From Lutraria lutraria (lineage: Eukaryota > Mollusca > Bivalvia > Venerida > Mactridae): 64,000 bases of DNA. Below are positions 1-12,700 of this stretch, piece after piece. Every line of letters begins with the position of its first letter. Position 1 is the stretch's first letter. Location of the stretch: assembly GCA_964023205.1 (NCBI GenBank), contig OZ026844.1, positions 6,508,840 through 6,572,839 of the forward strand, given 5' to 3'. A program made the position numbers and the translations under genes. Below the pieces are notes generated by a model. The model searched no databases. It saw only the letters and a program-made list of their open reading frames with translations, and was not told the origin of the DNA.

Positions 1-2569
1 GTATAAACATTGGTTAAATTTAGGTTTATTAACGGTCTATTTAGGTTTGGTTAATCAAAAGTTCACCAGAGGCAAAATGCCCGCTCTTGTTGTACCAAAC
101 GCTGGATGTCCTCAACAATTCGAGACAAGTAAAAAGACAAACTGAGGATCTCGACCGATTCCTTACTCTTAGGCTAAATCGTACTCGAAATAAATAATTC
201 CATATCAAATTCACTTACCAAACTTTAATTCAAAAGTTGTCCCAACCTCATATTTTGACCCAGTGGTTAAAATTAACCAATATCTATACAGATGGGTGCT
301 GATCGGAGAGCTATCTGTGGACCTCTTGTTAAACTAATACAAGAGCCTATCAAGGATCAATTGACTTCCCAGAAGTCAAATGAACTCATCTAAACATACA
401 GTAGAACCTCTCCAGAGCGACAACGGCTATATCATCATTTACAGTTTCTAACTTAATCCTTGTTTATGCTTGTTGTGTACATACATTTCTTTTACTTAAA
501 GCTTTTCTATATATTATTTGTTGGTGGCTTGTTTACTACGCGAATGATGTGTACTTTATTATTATAGTACGTAAACATGTGGCAATATTTATCAAACTGA
601 TAGGAAAGTATTTGAGAGTGAGCTCAGACTCTCGTTTTGATGTTTTATGCAATGTGCAATGTTTTGAACGGTCACACTGCGTATTGTGAATATCGGGCTC
701 CTTTCGCTTATTTTAACGGGAAGTTTCCAAAGAAACTAGGCAAACAAAGATCAGCCTTTAAATGATGAATTGTTCAAAGTTTCAGAGTCCATAGATTATT
801 ATTATTATTTACCATACTTAATATATAGCACTCTTTTCATGTTTAGAACACGTTCAAAAGTGCTGAACAGCAATACACTATGAAGATTTCGTTTTACATT
901 AGAAAAATTAAGGAAAGAAATACAAAAAATTAAGAATACTAAAATACATGGGAAATAGCTAAAAAAAATAAAATAAAAAAATACAGAATATCACTGATAA
1001 TAAGTCTTACTAATAAAAGGTCATTGCATTGCTATGACAATGAAAGTGGTAAAACTTATCAATTATAACGATTTTTACCCAAAAAAACGGGAAATTTTAT
1101 GGTCAATATAAAAATGCCTGCATAAATTAAACATGTAACAACGAATCAAGTCCCATAAGCTTATATATTTAACAGTTGTATTAGTTTCTGGTTTCTGTTT
1201 GTTATATAACAGAGGAATACGGTGTGTTTTCCTCCTGTGCATGCTATATGGAAAGAAAATTTGTTTACGAAACCTTTGTATTTTTGTGGCAACTGGTCGT
1301 CAGACCATTGCCACAGTGTCGACGCAAATAACACAACAACACGTAAAGGTGTAGAAATGACAAAGCAAAGAAAGATTTTTTTCTGAAGCATAATGAACAA
1401 TTGGCCTCAACTGTGAAGGGATGCTTGAGAATAATTCAAGAAACTGAGCTTATGTCTCGATGATTTACCTTGTAAGTTATACTGCCAAATAAGTAAAGTT
1501 ACCATGAATCTTGTAGAAGTTACATCAAGGGAGAGAATCCATACCATTAATTGACCATATATTATAGTTGTCTCCCTATACTATGTGAATGAAGTACTTA
1601 ATGTGATTTTTTATGGTTTTATGAGTTTATTAATTGTTTACATTGTTCTTGTTATTGATGAAAACAAAAGAGGACAGTTTAACTGAAAGATGCCTTTTCT
1701 ATTCATATTCTATATGATACACGGACATTATATCCATGACATTGTATTACTATTGTTAATCACTAAACACTGAATGACTCACACAAGCTAGATATAATCT
1801 CCGTTTCGTTTGTTAGCTCTGAGAAAGTTGTTGTTTGTTTGAAGTCGGAGCTTAGCCATTGTTTCATACATTTGCTCTTTATGTATATAATTCTTATCCC
1901 TTATACTTTGATATCAAACACCTATGATATGTACACAGTGTATCTTCTGTTCAGTTTGAGGCCTAACTTTTTTGTTGTTGTTTATTTTTTACTGCTTCCA
2001 AATGACCCACTAGCCTGAATTGTTTTTACTAAAAAGTAATCTTATTTTTTTATATTCTTTCCTTGTTTTAAAAATTTACATTTGCGAATTTAGGTCAAAT
2101 GTGTATATGTAGATGACTGAAAAAAAGAATTTAACCCAACCCAAAAATGTTGGTCGGAAGTAGCAAACAAACAGTTGTTTAATGTGGCCTGAATGATATT
2201 TATTAGATGTGTTATTAACATGTTTAACTCATTTTTACCGGTCATTTTAATAATATATTTCAATGTTTTAATATTCATTGTTTTTGCTTGTATGCTTGTG
2301 TTTTAAAGATGACAATATTACCTGTGTTTAGCTATATTTTGTTCTATCCTAGTGTATTAAGATACAATGTATCAAATCGACCTGCCGAGGCAATGTTCAG
2401 TACTGGGGAAACATGTATTTTACAGACAGAAGAGACGGTGTTCTTTTCTTAAGAGATTTTACCAAAAGAAATAATTCCTGAAAACATATGTTTTGTTGCC
2501 AATGTGTGACTAATTTCAATTTAAGATGTAGGGAGTGAATTGATATTAATTAAGACCATTGCATGGGGT
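1..2569. other. Non-coding flank, nothing recognised
   Basis: AT-rich DNA with only short chance open frames. A fragment at about 396-430 matches the left end of the TA-flanked MITE family described at 8484 (it reads cagtagaacctctccagagc). No exon, RNA gene or conserved domain is visible. Confidence 0.6.
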
Positions 2570-2800
2570 CCTACATGGTTGAGTGGTTATGGTCTCTGAC
2601 TTGTACATCTCTAGTCCTTCATCACTGTGGATTCGAATCACAACTGAGACCAGACAACTTTTACATGTGATGAAGCTGACCAGCTAACTTATGGAAGGTT
2701 GGTGTTTCTTCCCAGATGTTGGCATGGGATCTTCCTCCACTGGACAAAACTAAAACTGGACAAGTCACTAAATGGCCCTGACTGTAGGTTTAACGTTAAA
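2570..2800 (+). mobile_element. tRNA-headed SINE copy
   Basis: The left part resembles a tRNA-type polymerase III promoter: an A-box-like tggttgagtgg followed about 50 bases later by a B-box-like ggattcgaatc. A non-tRNA body of about 150 bases follows. This is the usual plan of a tRNA-derived SINE. It differs in body sequence from the family at 13531, 48744 and 57362. It could be a decayed copy with no activity. Confidence 0.5.
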
Positions 2801-2815
2801 ACCGAGTGAAAAAGA

Positions 2816-2907
2816 TCACCCTTTCGAATGGAATTCATACAACATGAAATTCTCTTGAACTTTTGATACATAGTTCATGAATACTTCTTGAAGTATGGAT
2901 AACTAAT
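2816..2907. repeat. Short interspersed repeat with ggaattcat core
   Basis: About 90 bases with related copies at about 14466-14520, 14722-14805 and 53233-53325. All contain ggaattcat, a run like tcttgaact, then catgaagtatg-like text. The core is partly self-complementary. No coding potential. The family is unknown to me. Confidence 0.45.
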
Positions 2908-4017
2908 TGACGGGGAAATAGTAACTGAAAATAATAATGTTAGGGAATATTCAACTTTATAATAATGAGTCACTTGACAATTAAGTATGCATATATTAAA
3001 TCATATTTCTCTTGGTTAGAACTTCCTGATATCACATGTTTGTGATTGTTTGGTTAAGTACACATTGTTCTTAATACTTAATACATGTATGACTTTTATT
3101 AATGAAGTTAACGCCTCTTTCATTGCACAGTTTTAATGTTCTGTGTTCAATTTTCAGATCTATACATATAGTTTGATATCATCATTGGGACTGAAAAACA
3201 GTTATGTACATATCAATATTGGAATTATTTTGCTTGAATTCACTTATCTGTCAGTATAAAGATCAAAGTAATCATTGGATAACTTGATATTATTATTCAA
3301 TTGGTGTTTTCACAGACAAGCACTGGTGATAATGCATGCTGAATTACATTTTTCAACAGGCAACATTGTCCTAAAATGTAAATTATTAATGTAGTTGAAA
3401 TCTTAACATGATAATAACTGTCCGTTATGTTCAGAATTGGGTATATTTGGGAGTTACCTTGCATTTGAACCATTACAGAGTTATGGCCCTTACTTACAAA
3501 TAAGTGAGGAAGATGATGGCAATAAACTTCATGATATAACTGATGGTTTTTGCAATAACTGCATTAAATGTGAAATTTAAAAACACGATGTAATGAGCTG
3601 TTACAAGTCTATGAATTAGTCAAGATGCTATGATATAACTTTGTGGTTTCTTTGTTTACTTTAACTGTCTAAAGAAGCTGAATACTTGTATTATGTTATT
3701 GTTGATACTTTAAGTACTTTCAATTGATTCTTCCGTGTTCATGTAGCATTTTTAAGTATGTTAAACAGTTTGTCGTTGTGAAGAATGTGTCACTGCCTTT
3801 TTTACTCTTTGTGGTGTAAGTATATACAGTGTATGTTGCTGGGAAATGAACAAGCATGCATCTTACAAATACCTCGCTTTCTGTTCGAGAGATTGTCAGT
3901 TAGGGGAGGGGGTAGTATTTTGAATAAGGTGGTGTTTTTAAAACAAATCCTTTTCTCATCTTATGTTTTTATTATTCGATTAACAGAACAAGTTTTCAAA
4001 AAGTAGGGAAGTTTTGC
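2908..4017. other. Non-coding flank, nothing recognised
   Basis: AT-rich sequence without recognisable exons or RNA genes. The 73-codon frame at 3785-4006 shows no recognisable protein and is taken as chance. Confidence 0.5.
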
Positions 4018-4021
4018 TTAA

Positions 4022-4366
4022 AGGGGCATACCCTACAACTGATAAACATTCTGTGAAAGTGTAAAAATGTGTTAGATGTATATGTAAAACAATATATAAT
4101 GGCTAATTGCAAGAAGAACAAGGGTCATAAAATGACTAGTTAGGGTACTAGCCGCAAAAAACATAGCTATGAATAATAAATCACTTCCACCCAAAAATTT
4201 CCATAACTAAATGTATGTGTCATAAATACATATTTTTTATGATTTTATTTTTAATTGGATGAATTTTTGGCTAAAACTTTCTTCGTCGGCTTTTTTCTTT
4301 ACAAGCTTCTAATTTATCATCATTTTGCCTTAATTCTAAATGCACCAAGTTGTAGGGTATGCCCCT
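4022..4366. mobile_element. TTAA-flanked MITE (345 bp)
   Basis: The ends are near-perfect inverted repeats: the left end reads aggggcataccctacaact and the right end is its reverse complement. The element is bounded exactly by ttaa at 4018-4021 and at 4367-4370. A TTAA target duplication is the hallmark of piggyBac-type transposition, so this is probably a non-autonomous piggyBac-like MITE. It has no open frame of its own. Superfamily assignment rests only on the target site. Confidence 0.7.
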
Positions 4367-4423
4367 TTAAGTGTGTATTTCAGTTCATCAAGTAAATATG
4401 AAAACATTAAGAGAGTTTTTTAA

Positions 4424-5859
4424 AGGTGGGCACTCGTGTGCTTTTTTGATACAAAGCAGTCTCACTATATGTCGTAAAATTTCACGTTGAAATTATTGTA
4501 TTATTTTATCGGTTAATGTAGTCAACAATGTCATTTAAATGCATAAATAATTTCAAAGCGGCGTTTTCTTTATCGAGAATTTTTTACTGCTTTTACGACA
4601 TCCGACCTGATTACGGCAGTCAATTTAGTTTGTCTGCAATGTGTACACTACGGTAGCGCTATGCACTGACCTGTGTTATTCTGCTCGGGGCATTATGGGT
4701 ATTTGCAGGAACTACTTACAAAATGGAAATTATAAACAATAACATAGCGTGACGTCACCGTATGGTACACATTGGCGCCAAGCGTACTTCAACATTGCGT
4801 TTCATTGAATAATTAGTGTAATTGACGAAAGCACAAGAACAGAAATGGTACAACGTATTCATTTTACATAGCTAAACAAATTTTGTTAAGAACATACAAC
4901 CGATATGGTTATTTTGACATTTTTAATCCTTCCGCGGAACTATACCTTTAGCGTATGTATAACTATCTAAATGTAGAAAGTAATCAGTTTTATGTATAGA
5001 GGTTAGACAAACGTAGTGACGTCACGCTATGTATAGAACGGTTCGTCTGTATATACACAACAACAAAATGCCATTCAGTATTTATCAGTTAAAGGTTGTT
5101 AACTTGTGTATGAATACATCTATATAACCTGGTTTGCAAATATATTGTTTCATCAAAGTTCTTAAAAATTGTATAAATTATTGTTTTTTTCTTTTTGTTA
5201 TTTATATTGAATTAGTTGCTGTTGTAAAACGGTGGGTGGGTAAGTTTTCATCAAGTTCAGCATTATGAACACATATCCATTGAAAAATATTCATTCAAGA
5301 TGCATGCAAGTCCATCAAATATTGTTTCTGATATGAATATGCGGTTATTTATGCAGCATGAAGTGGTTTTGTCTTGAAATAGATCATTAAGTAAGAAATA
5401 ACTAGTTTTTTCTGAAAAAAGCTAAGAGACTTAACATTTATCATAATCATTTTTTTATATGAACATGGACATGTACCTTTCTTGTCATATGTTTAATTGT
5501 TGTTTAACCAACTTCATGTTTGAAATAGTACACAGTCAAGAAATTAGCATAAAATGGACATTTAATGCTTTAAGTTTTTTTCAGGCTGTGATACATCCAG
5601 TACATTGTTAAGTGATTTGGTTAATTTTTACTGAAGTATTTGGTAATTTCTCTACTCATACCCCATTTTTCAAAACCATTAGTAGGAACATCACCGATTT
5701 TGGGTATATCACTAAAAAGTAATTTTACGAAAAGGTTAAAACATGGACATATACTTTTCACGCTAAAAACTGAATGACAACATGTTATTCTTCAAAATTA
5801 AATAACAATCGAAACATCCTTGTTAAAAAAGAAAATTTCGATTTCACGAGTGACCACCC
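4424..5859. mobile_element. Second TTAA-flanked inverted-repeat element (1.4 kb)
   Basis: The left end reads aggtgggcactcgtg and the right end reads cacgagtgaccaccc, an inverted pair with about two mismatches, flanked by ttaa at 4420-4423 and 5860-5863. No transposase frame is visible, so it is non-autonomous. Inside lie two tgacgtca palindromes in an inverted arrangement (about 4742-4757 and 5017-5032). The element begins only about 55 bases after the preceding TTAA element. Confidence 0.6.
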
Positions 5860-5863
5860 TTAA

Positions 5864-7248
5864 AGTGACATAGACTTGATATGTGTATGTATATATAATA
5901 AATTAATGAGAATCATGATATATCTAGTTAAAACTTATAATACACTGTATATATGTATTTAATATGTATATAACAAGTAAAACTACGTGGTGTCCTTACA
6001 TTTTCATGACAATTTACAACACAGACTTAAACCTTATCCTGATTGAATGTGATTAGCTTAAGGTAGGTCCTTGAATTAAGGTATATGGGCTAGCTACTTA
6101 TTAGCTCGCATGAGCAAAGCTTAGGTAAGCTTTTAGTATGCTTTTGTGTCTGTTAATTGTCTGTCCGTCAAAGAATTCTTCAAACGACATCACTCCCGGA
6201 ACGGCTGAATCAAATTTGAAGAAGCTCCACAGGAATGACCATTGGGTGATCCTATACAAACGTTGTGCAAAACTCTGGCTTCAATGGCAACAAAAAGGAA
6301 AACGTTAAACATGTTGTCTAAACCACCTGTTCTAAAGCTGAGATATTTGGAATGAGGCTATATCTAGAGGCCCTCTGACCAAAAATAATGATTCTAGGTC
6401 ATAATTAGCCCCACCACAGGGCTCACATGTATAATATAGATTTATAAAGGAAAATGTAGAATAATATTCTTGTCTGGAAGTTCAAGGTTTAGATATTTGG
6501 CATGGAGCAACACCTAGGAAACATCTATCAAAGTTGCTAAAATGATGTCCCTGGGGTCATAATTAACCCCACCTCAGGGGTCACATGTTTTACATAGAAT
6601 TATATAGAAATATGTTAAAACATCTTTGTATGAAGCATATGGTTTTGAGCTTAAATATTTTGCATGTAGCAGCATGTTGAGGCCCCTTGACAAAATTGCT
6701 AATACGATATTCCTGAGGTTTATTTTCAACTATTTTTTAATAGTTCATGAACTATGTTTAACTATCTGACAGTTATTGGTTTCTACGTTGTAAGGAAACA
6801 ATGTACTCATAAGATTGACTTATCGCACACGTCTAATCACACAAATCTAATCCAGTTTTAACATAATTATGTTCATACAATTTTCCGTATCGCATTAGTA
6901 ATTGATAAGTTCATTGTCAAAATGGTTTGTAAAATGGTTTGATAATATGAGTAATCACGCTTATATTATAAGACGAGGTAAATGCTTGAGTAAAAATATC
7001 AAATGTTGTGGAGACCGCTGAAATATTAATAAATCTTGACATTCAGTAATGATCTGGACAGGACGTTAATTATAATATAACAATGGTGAATTTATGTATT
7101 GCTTCACAACCCGTCGCGTAGTCCGTTCCATTTTGCTTCGTCAACATTGTTTTCATCGCGATAATTTGACGCATAAAAGAGATGGTATCCGTCTTTCTAT
7201 CTAATTAAGGTAGATTGCTGGACAGGTTTTACTTTTTTCGTAGAAGTG
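5864..7248. other. Plexin upstream region with a decayed interspersed repeat
   Basis: At about 6100-6730 is a decayed repeat in which phrases such as ctaggtcataattagcccc and ggggtcataattaacccc recur roughly every 130-180 bases. This looks like an ancient tandem-unit mollusc repeat. The remainder up to 7248 should hold the plexin 5' untranslated region and promoter, but I see no clear TATA box or defined transcription start. Confidence 0.4.
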
Positions 7249-9754
7249 ATGGATATGTACATGCAGTCGTTTATGGTGGTCGGCATTTTGCTGTATTTGA
7301 ACATTTTGGCAACAGTATCATGTCTTGATGAAATAAAAGATGTTTGGACACCGTACCAGCCCGGTTACCAGTTAACAGATATGCTGCTTTCAACGAATGG
7401 AGGCCATGTGGTCGTTTCTGGGACAAACATGGTGTACAGCATTAATGCGTCGAATCTAGAACTACTTAACTTCGCTAGAACGGGACCGTATAATGCTAGT
7501 GTGGATGACACGGTGAAACTTATGGTAAGGAACCATTCCTATACAGGTGTTGAATATTTAGTCACGTGTTCGAGTACACACAATAACTGTTTAGTCAGAA
7601 ATATGACCAACATAGCACACATTGATAGATCGCTTGAACAGTGGAAGTATGTGAACAAAATAAATGGTGTACAAGCATTTATTGTGGACAATCTTCGTGA
7701 ATCAGGCACAGACACTGAACATGACAGTTATCTTTTTGTTGGCTGTCCACACTTTAAGTATCAACACAGGTTTGAAGGTTTGTGTAAAAAGCCTGGTATC
7801 TTCTGGTATAAGGATAGTGGCGCTGAAGAAAACGATGGAGTTTCCCAACAAGGATTTAAAGAAAAGGCCGAAGTTAAAACGGAGAAATTTGTTGCTGCGT
7901 TTCCTGTTGAAAAATTGAGGATGTTTTTCAGTATTCAAAAGCATAAAAACGGTTCGAAGATGAGTCGAATAGCGCAAGTTTGTCAGCATTATCACTCCAG
8001 ATACGAAGCTTACACCACTCCGTTAACGTACGTGGACATGCCGATAACATGTGGAGAATTGCACGAAGTCCTTGATGTGAAAAAGGTTACAGTTGATGGT
8101 TCTGTCATTTTGGTGGCGGTATTTACTGATAACATGAAATCTGCTGTTTGTGTCTACAATATGTCACATGTTAACAAAACGTAAGTTTAAAATTACGAAC
8201 TAATTTTAAAGATAATAATTGATTGTTCACTGCCTGTCTTCTTCTCACATCGCGCTTTATTTATTAAGAGTCTCGTGTAACGAACATAGAATCAAAGCAC
8301 GTGAAGGAGTGAATTTCCTGCCATTTTTACTGTCATTATTATCTCTCTATCTATGTATATGTCTGGTTGTATGGACCTTTCCAGGTGCTGTTAATCGTTC
8401 TTTGACTTCATCCAACTTGACGTGTCGGGTCGATTAATTTAATAATGATATACAACAACAGCTCGAAATAATACTGATATATGTACAGTACAACCTCTCC
8501 ATATCGGCCCTTTCGTTGTCAACAACCTCCCTCCTATAACATCATGATTTTCCCACTGCACGATTTAACTATTAGTCCAACCTCTCTACAGCAACAACCT
8601 CTCAACAACAACATGATTTTGCTACTCCCAGAAGGTGTTGCTTCGGAGGGGTTGTACTGTATATGTATACAAAGTATGACCAATATCTTGGATATATTGG
8701 AGCTCATACACCGCTATTTAGTATGTCTGTGTATACGAAATTAACTGTAAAATAGAATATGATATACGGAGGTGAGAATGGGATTTTTCTGTTTATCATT
8801 TCACTCATTATTACTGTGTAGGTTCGTGGACAACGTGAAGAAATGTTACACCACAGTATGGCCCCCATATCCAATACCAGGCTGGTATTATTTTCGGTAC
8901 GCCTACCATTATATACCATGCAGACCAACATGGCCGGTAAATATCATAATCATTTAACTATATGAATATACACTATCAAACCTAACACAAGTTATATTTA
9001 ACTGTGAACTAAATAAATTCACTCTTCACAGACTCTTGTTTCATTGTGTGATTGTTCATAAGAATTACATTTCTTACTTTATTCACTTTCGCATTGTTCT
9101 GTTAGCAAAGTGTACCACTTCCAACCAATGATGAGGACTTCTTGTGTAACAAATACAGAATATTGGCATTTCATCATATGATAGGAGACACTGAACTATC
9201 GAAGGATCCCATTATAATACTTAACAAAACTGTTACCTCCCTGACAACAACGACTTTGGAAACCAATGTCATTGCATTCTTTGGTACAACAGACTGTGTC
9301 ATACTCAAGGTACGTATGTTACATATGTCCAGTGTTTAAAAATACTATTTTAGACTTCCCTACATATCAATTTAGCAATAATCTTATTGTGTTAGACTGT
9401 ATATAATACAAAAATAGATCTCCAACTTTTATCAAAACTGCAGTCTGCAATATATACTTATACAACAAGTGGTACTATTTTTCAACGCTGGTGTAAGAGG
9501 CGTCGCGTAATTGTAAGTAGAAAAGGTAGTGTGGAGCTATATGAGCTTTCGCTCCTAAACATGTTATTCTACTGAATATTTTTGTCATGTATATAAAAAT
9601 GTGGTTGTGGTGTTTATTGTTTTAGGCACAAGTGTACCCAGAATCTACAGCCAGAGTCATAAACCATCCTGACATGTATATATATGGTTCCCACATCAAA
9701 ACCTTGTTAACATCACACAAGCAGGAACATTTATTTGTTCTCACAGAGCATAAG
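7249..9754 (+). CDS. Plexin exons 1-4: signal peptide and sema domain
   Basis: Residues 1 to about 25 form a hydrophobic signal peptide ending near VSCLDE. Residues about 30-460 are the semaphorin-binding beta-propeller. Supporting patterns include the glycine- and hydrophobic-rich strand [16 protein letters not shown], the Cys-rich CSSTHNNC loop, and a late [12 protein letters not shown] segment typical of the last blades. Exon 1 alone codes for 310 residues and ends in phase 2. The ATG at 7249 is used in preference to the preceding GTG. The domain is somewhat shorter and more divergent than vertebrate plexin sema domains. Confidence 0.85.
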
Positions 9755-12700
9755 GTTCGTTCTTATATGATTTACAATATCTAATTGTCGACATATGTGT
9801 TTGGTAGAATGACATTCGACTTGAATACTTCATGGTAATTAAAACTTCCCTTTTCATCTTGTTTCCAGCTTAATTGACATTTTACCCCAGGAAGAAATGT
9901 TGTAATATCGTTGTATATTCAACTTGGTTTATTTTAGATACTGTAGTAAAAGTTGTAAGATCTAGAATCTATACAGTATTATCAAGGTTCTCCTGTGATT
10001 TGACCCGGTGGCCTCATTTTATCCCCTAGCTAACCCTTGTTTGATGGTGTCCAAGATATGATTAAGCCAACCTTCCAATAAGGTTTGCTAAAAATCCAAT
10101 CAAAGCTGTAACATCTATAGTGTTTACAAAGTTTTCATTTGGTTTGACCCGGTGACCTCATTTTAAAACCCATTTTAATGACCCATGTTCAAACCTGACC
10201 AATATATCATTGAGACAAATATTCTGAAGAAGTTTGATGAAGATCCAATGAAAGCAGTGACGCATACAACCCCAAAGTGTGGACGACGAACTTCGGACAA
10301 CGGATGCCAGACATTGACTGATTCTAATAGTTCACCTTTAAGCATTACAAACTCAGGTAAGCTAAAAAGGATAAACAAGGAAATGTCAAGAGTCCGAGGT
10401 TCTAAGACTTGAGATCGGTCTCCAGGCTCTGATATCATATTTTGTTTACTCGAACCCTGTCGTCGCTTCGATGAATGGAAAATCTTGACTCATCGGAGAG
10501 GAGAATTTTGTCCCAATGGTCTCCTACCAAGCGATGGTGTTTATGTGCCAAATGGAACGATTTACAGGGTGACGTCGGGTCAATACACATCCAACCCAAG
10601 GACGGCGACAAATTGGTTTTACTTAACAAATAACATTTGCTGGACAAGGGGCACGTTGATATCTTTTATAACATTAAAAACAAATAGGTATTTGGTTTTT
10701 ATCATTCCAAATAATGTTTTTTCTGGGAAAGATCCCTTCTCCATCTTCACATGCGTTACGTACTGACCCTTTCCCCCAGGGTTCTCAATAGACGTCAAAA
10801 GTTGAGGGTCAAACATGACGCTTGGTTGATTATAATTTAAAGAATCAGCTAAATTTCTTGCTCTTATAAATTCAAATTTGACCCTTTGGTACAAATTATT
10901 AAGAGTCAGAAGCCTTATTGTACTATTTTCAAGAGTCAAAACACCTATTTAAGGGTCAAATGAAAGCCCTGATTGAACGATAGAGGAGTAAATGTTGGTA
11001 TAAATTGATATAAGTAGTTTGGTCATATTAATTAGTACACCGAGAAGTTTGAGCGAGCAGTATCCTTCAGGAGAAGCATGGTACATATTAAAGGTTTTGT
11101 TTATTATAGTGTCACCCCTATTGAAAGGGCCAGCCATGTATAAGTTAAAATAGTATTGCTTTAAATGATTACAAACAAGATATAGATTAGCAGAAATATG
11201 TATAAAAAATGATAATCGATACGGTCAAGGGTAATTGAAATGTAATTTATCTTTTTATGTTGCATTACCTTAATTAGATACTAGTATACAATGCATAGAC
11301 TAGAATAAGACATTAAAATGTGGTCAGTACAATTAGTTGAGCTTATTATTATTGTATGATGCACTGATTTGTTCAATACATGTAGCTGTATAAAGTACCA
11401 GTGGAATCCTGTGCAGATTTCCAGTCTTGTGGTGAATGTCTTGGAAGCCGTGATCCATACTGTGGTTGGTGTATGCTAGAAAACAGGTACGTTGTGAATG
11501 ATTAATAAAGGCAGTATAAAACATTCATTTACCCGCACAAGCCGAATTTAACACTAAAACGTAAATCATGCGATTTAGACGTAATATTATTTCAATAGCT
11601 CGTACAAATGCATAAGCTTTTCTTCAGCTGATCAACTGCAATCAAAAACGTTATTTCAAAGTGACAAAGGTTTGTAGGAACAAAATCCATACTAAGTTGA
11701 ATCACATTTTGTATTCAGATGTGTGCTTGGATCTAGCTTTTGGCGTAGTGTTAAGCAAACTTGAACTGGAAAAATAATATTGATTTCAAGTTGAGTCCCA
11801 AATCAATGTTTAGATACGTGACTTATTCTTTCGTAATTACGTTATCATAACTGAAAATCGCCTTTTCTACTTTAATCGTTTGAAGCAGAAGTATCGTCTG
11901 CTCGATAACATATTTTCCGTTATAATGTGTTCTTGTACCAATCATTTGTTTTTATTTACATTATGTTTTCAATTACATCAACACAATATTTCTCTAAAAT
12001 CTTATCATTGATAATGGTTCAGTGATGTTTTTTATACTGCTTTAGATGTAGCATCAATGCCACGTGTCCAGCTACAGATGTATGGGTCCCATCTTTAAAC
12101 ACTGACAGTCAATGTCCATATTTGCTAAAATTAGAACCAAGTGTTATGTCGGGAAAAGACACTCATATGGTAAGCGAAAGATTCTTTGCAGTTGAAAAAA
12201 TCGAAGAATCCTTGGATTTACTACATAGAATGAATATTACTTTCTAGCGAATACATATCCCAATGCGCATGCTGAATGCATGAATTATCTCATATGGTTT
12301 GTTATAAACAGGCGCTGCCAAACCTCGCGGAATAATATAAGCCAAGTAAACTCATGAGCCTCTGGAATATTTGAACGAAACTGACCAAGCTGACAAACAG
12401 TAATACTATGACTGTTCTTACAAATGGACTGTGAATGAACTAACGAACAAAAGAGTTAATGAAAAAACTATAAGTAACTAACCAACAATCGATGAAGTCG
12501 ATGCTATTTGATAAATATGTCAAACTGTTTGTTCCTCGTGTCATATATATTTTCAGTTGGAAATAAAAATCTCACACAAAATCCAAGCTGTGAACATAAG
12601 TTGCGCATTTGATTTTGAACAATTCACAAGGAACTATACTTCACCAGCTAGGCTGATCAATGATGACTTTACCATAACATGTAATACAACATTTATACCT

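Noticed and set aside
1161..1400. 79-codon minus-strand frame in the left flank
   Set aside because: No recognisable domain, no splice or promoter context; consistent with chance.
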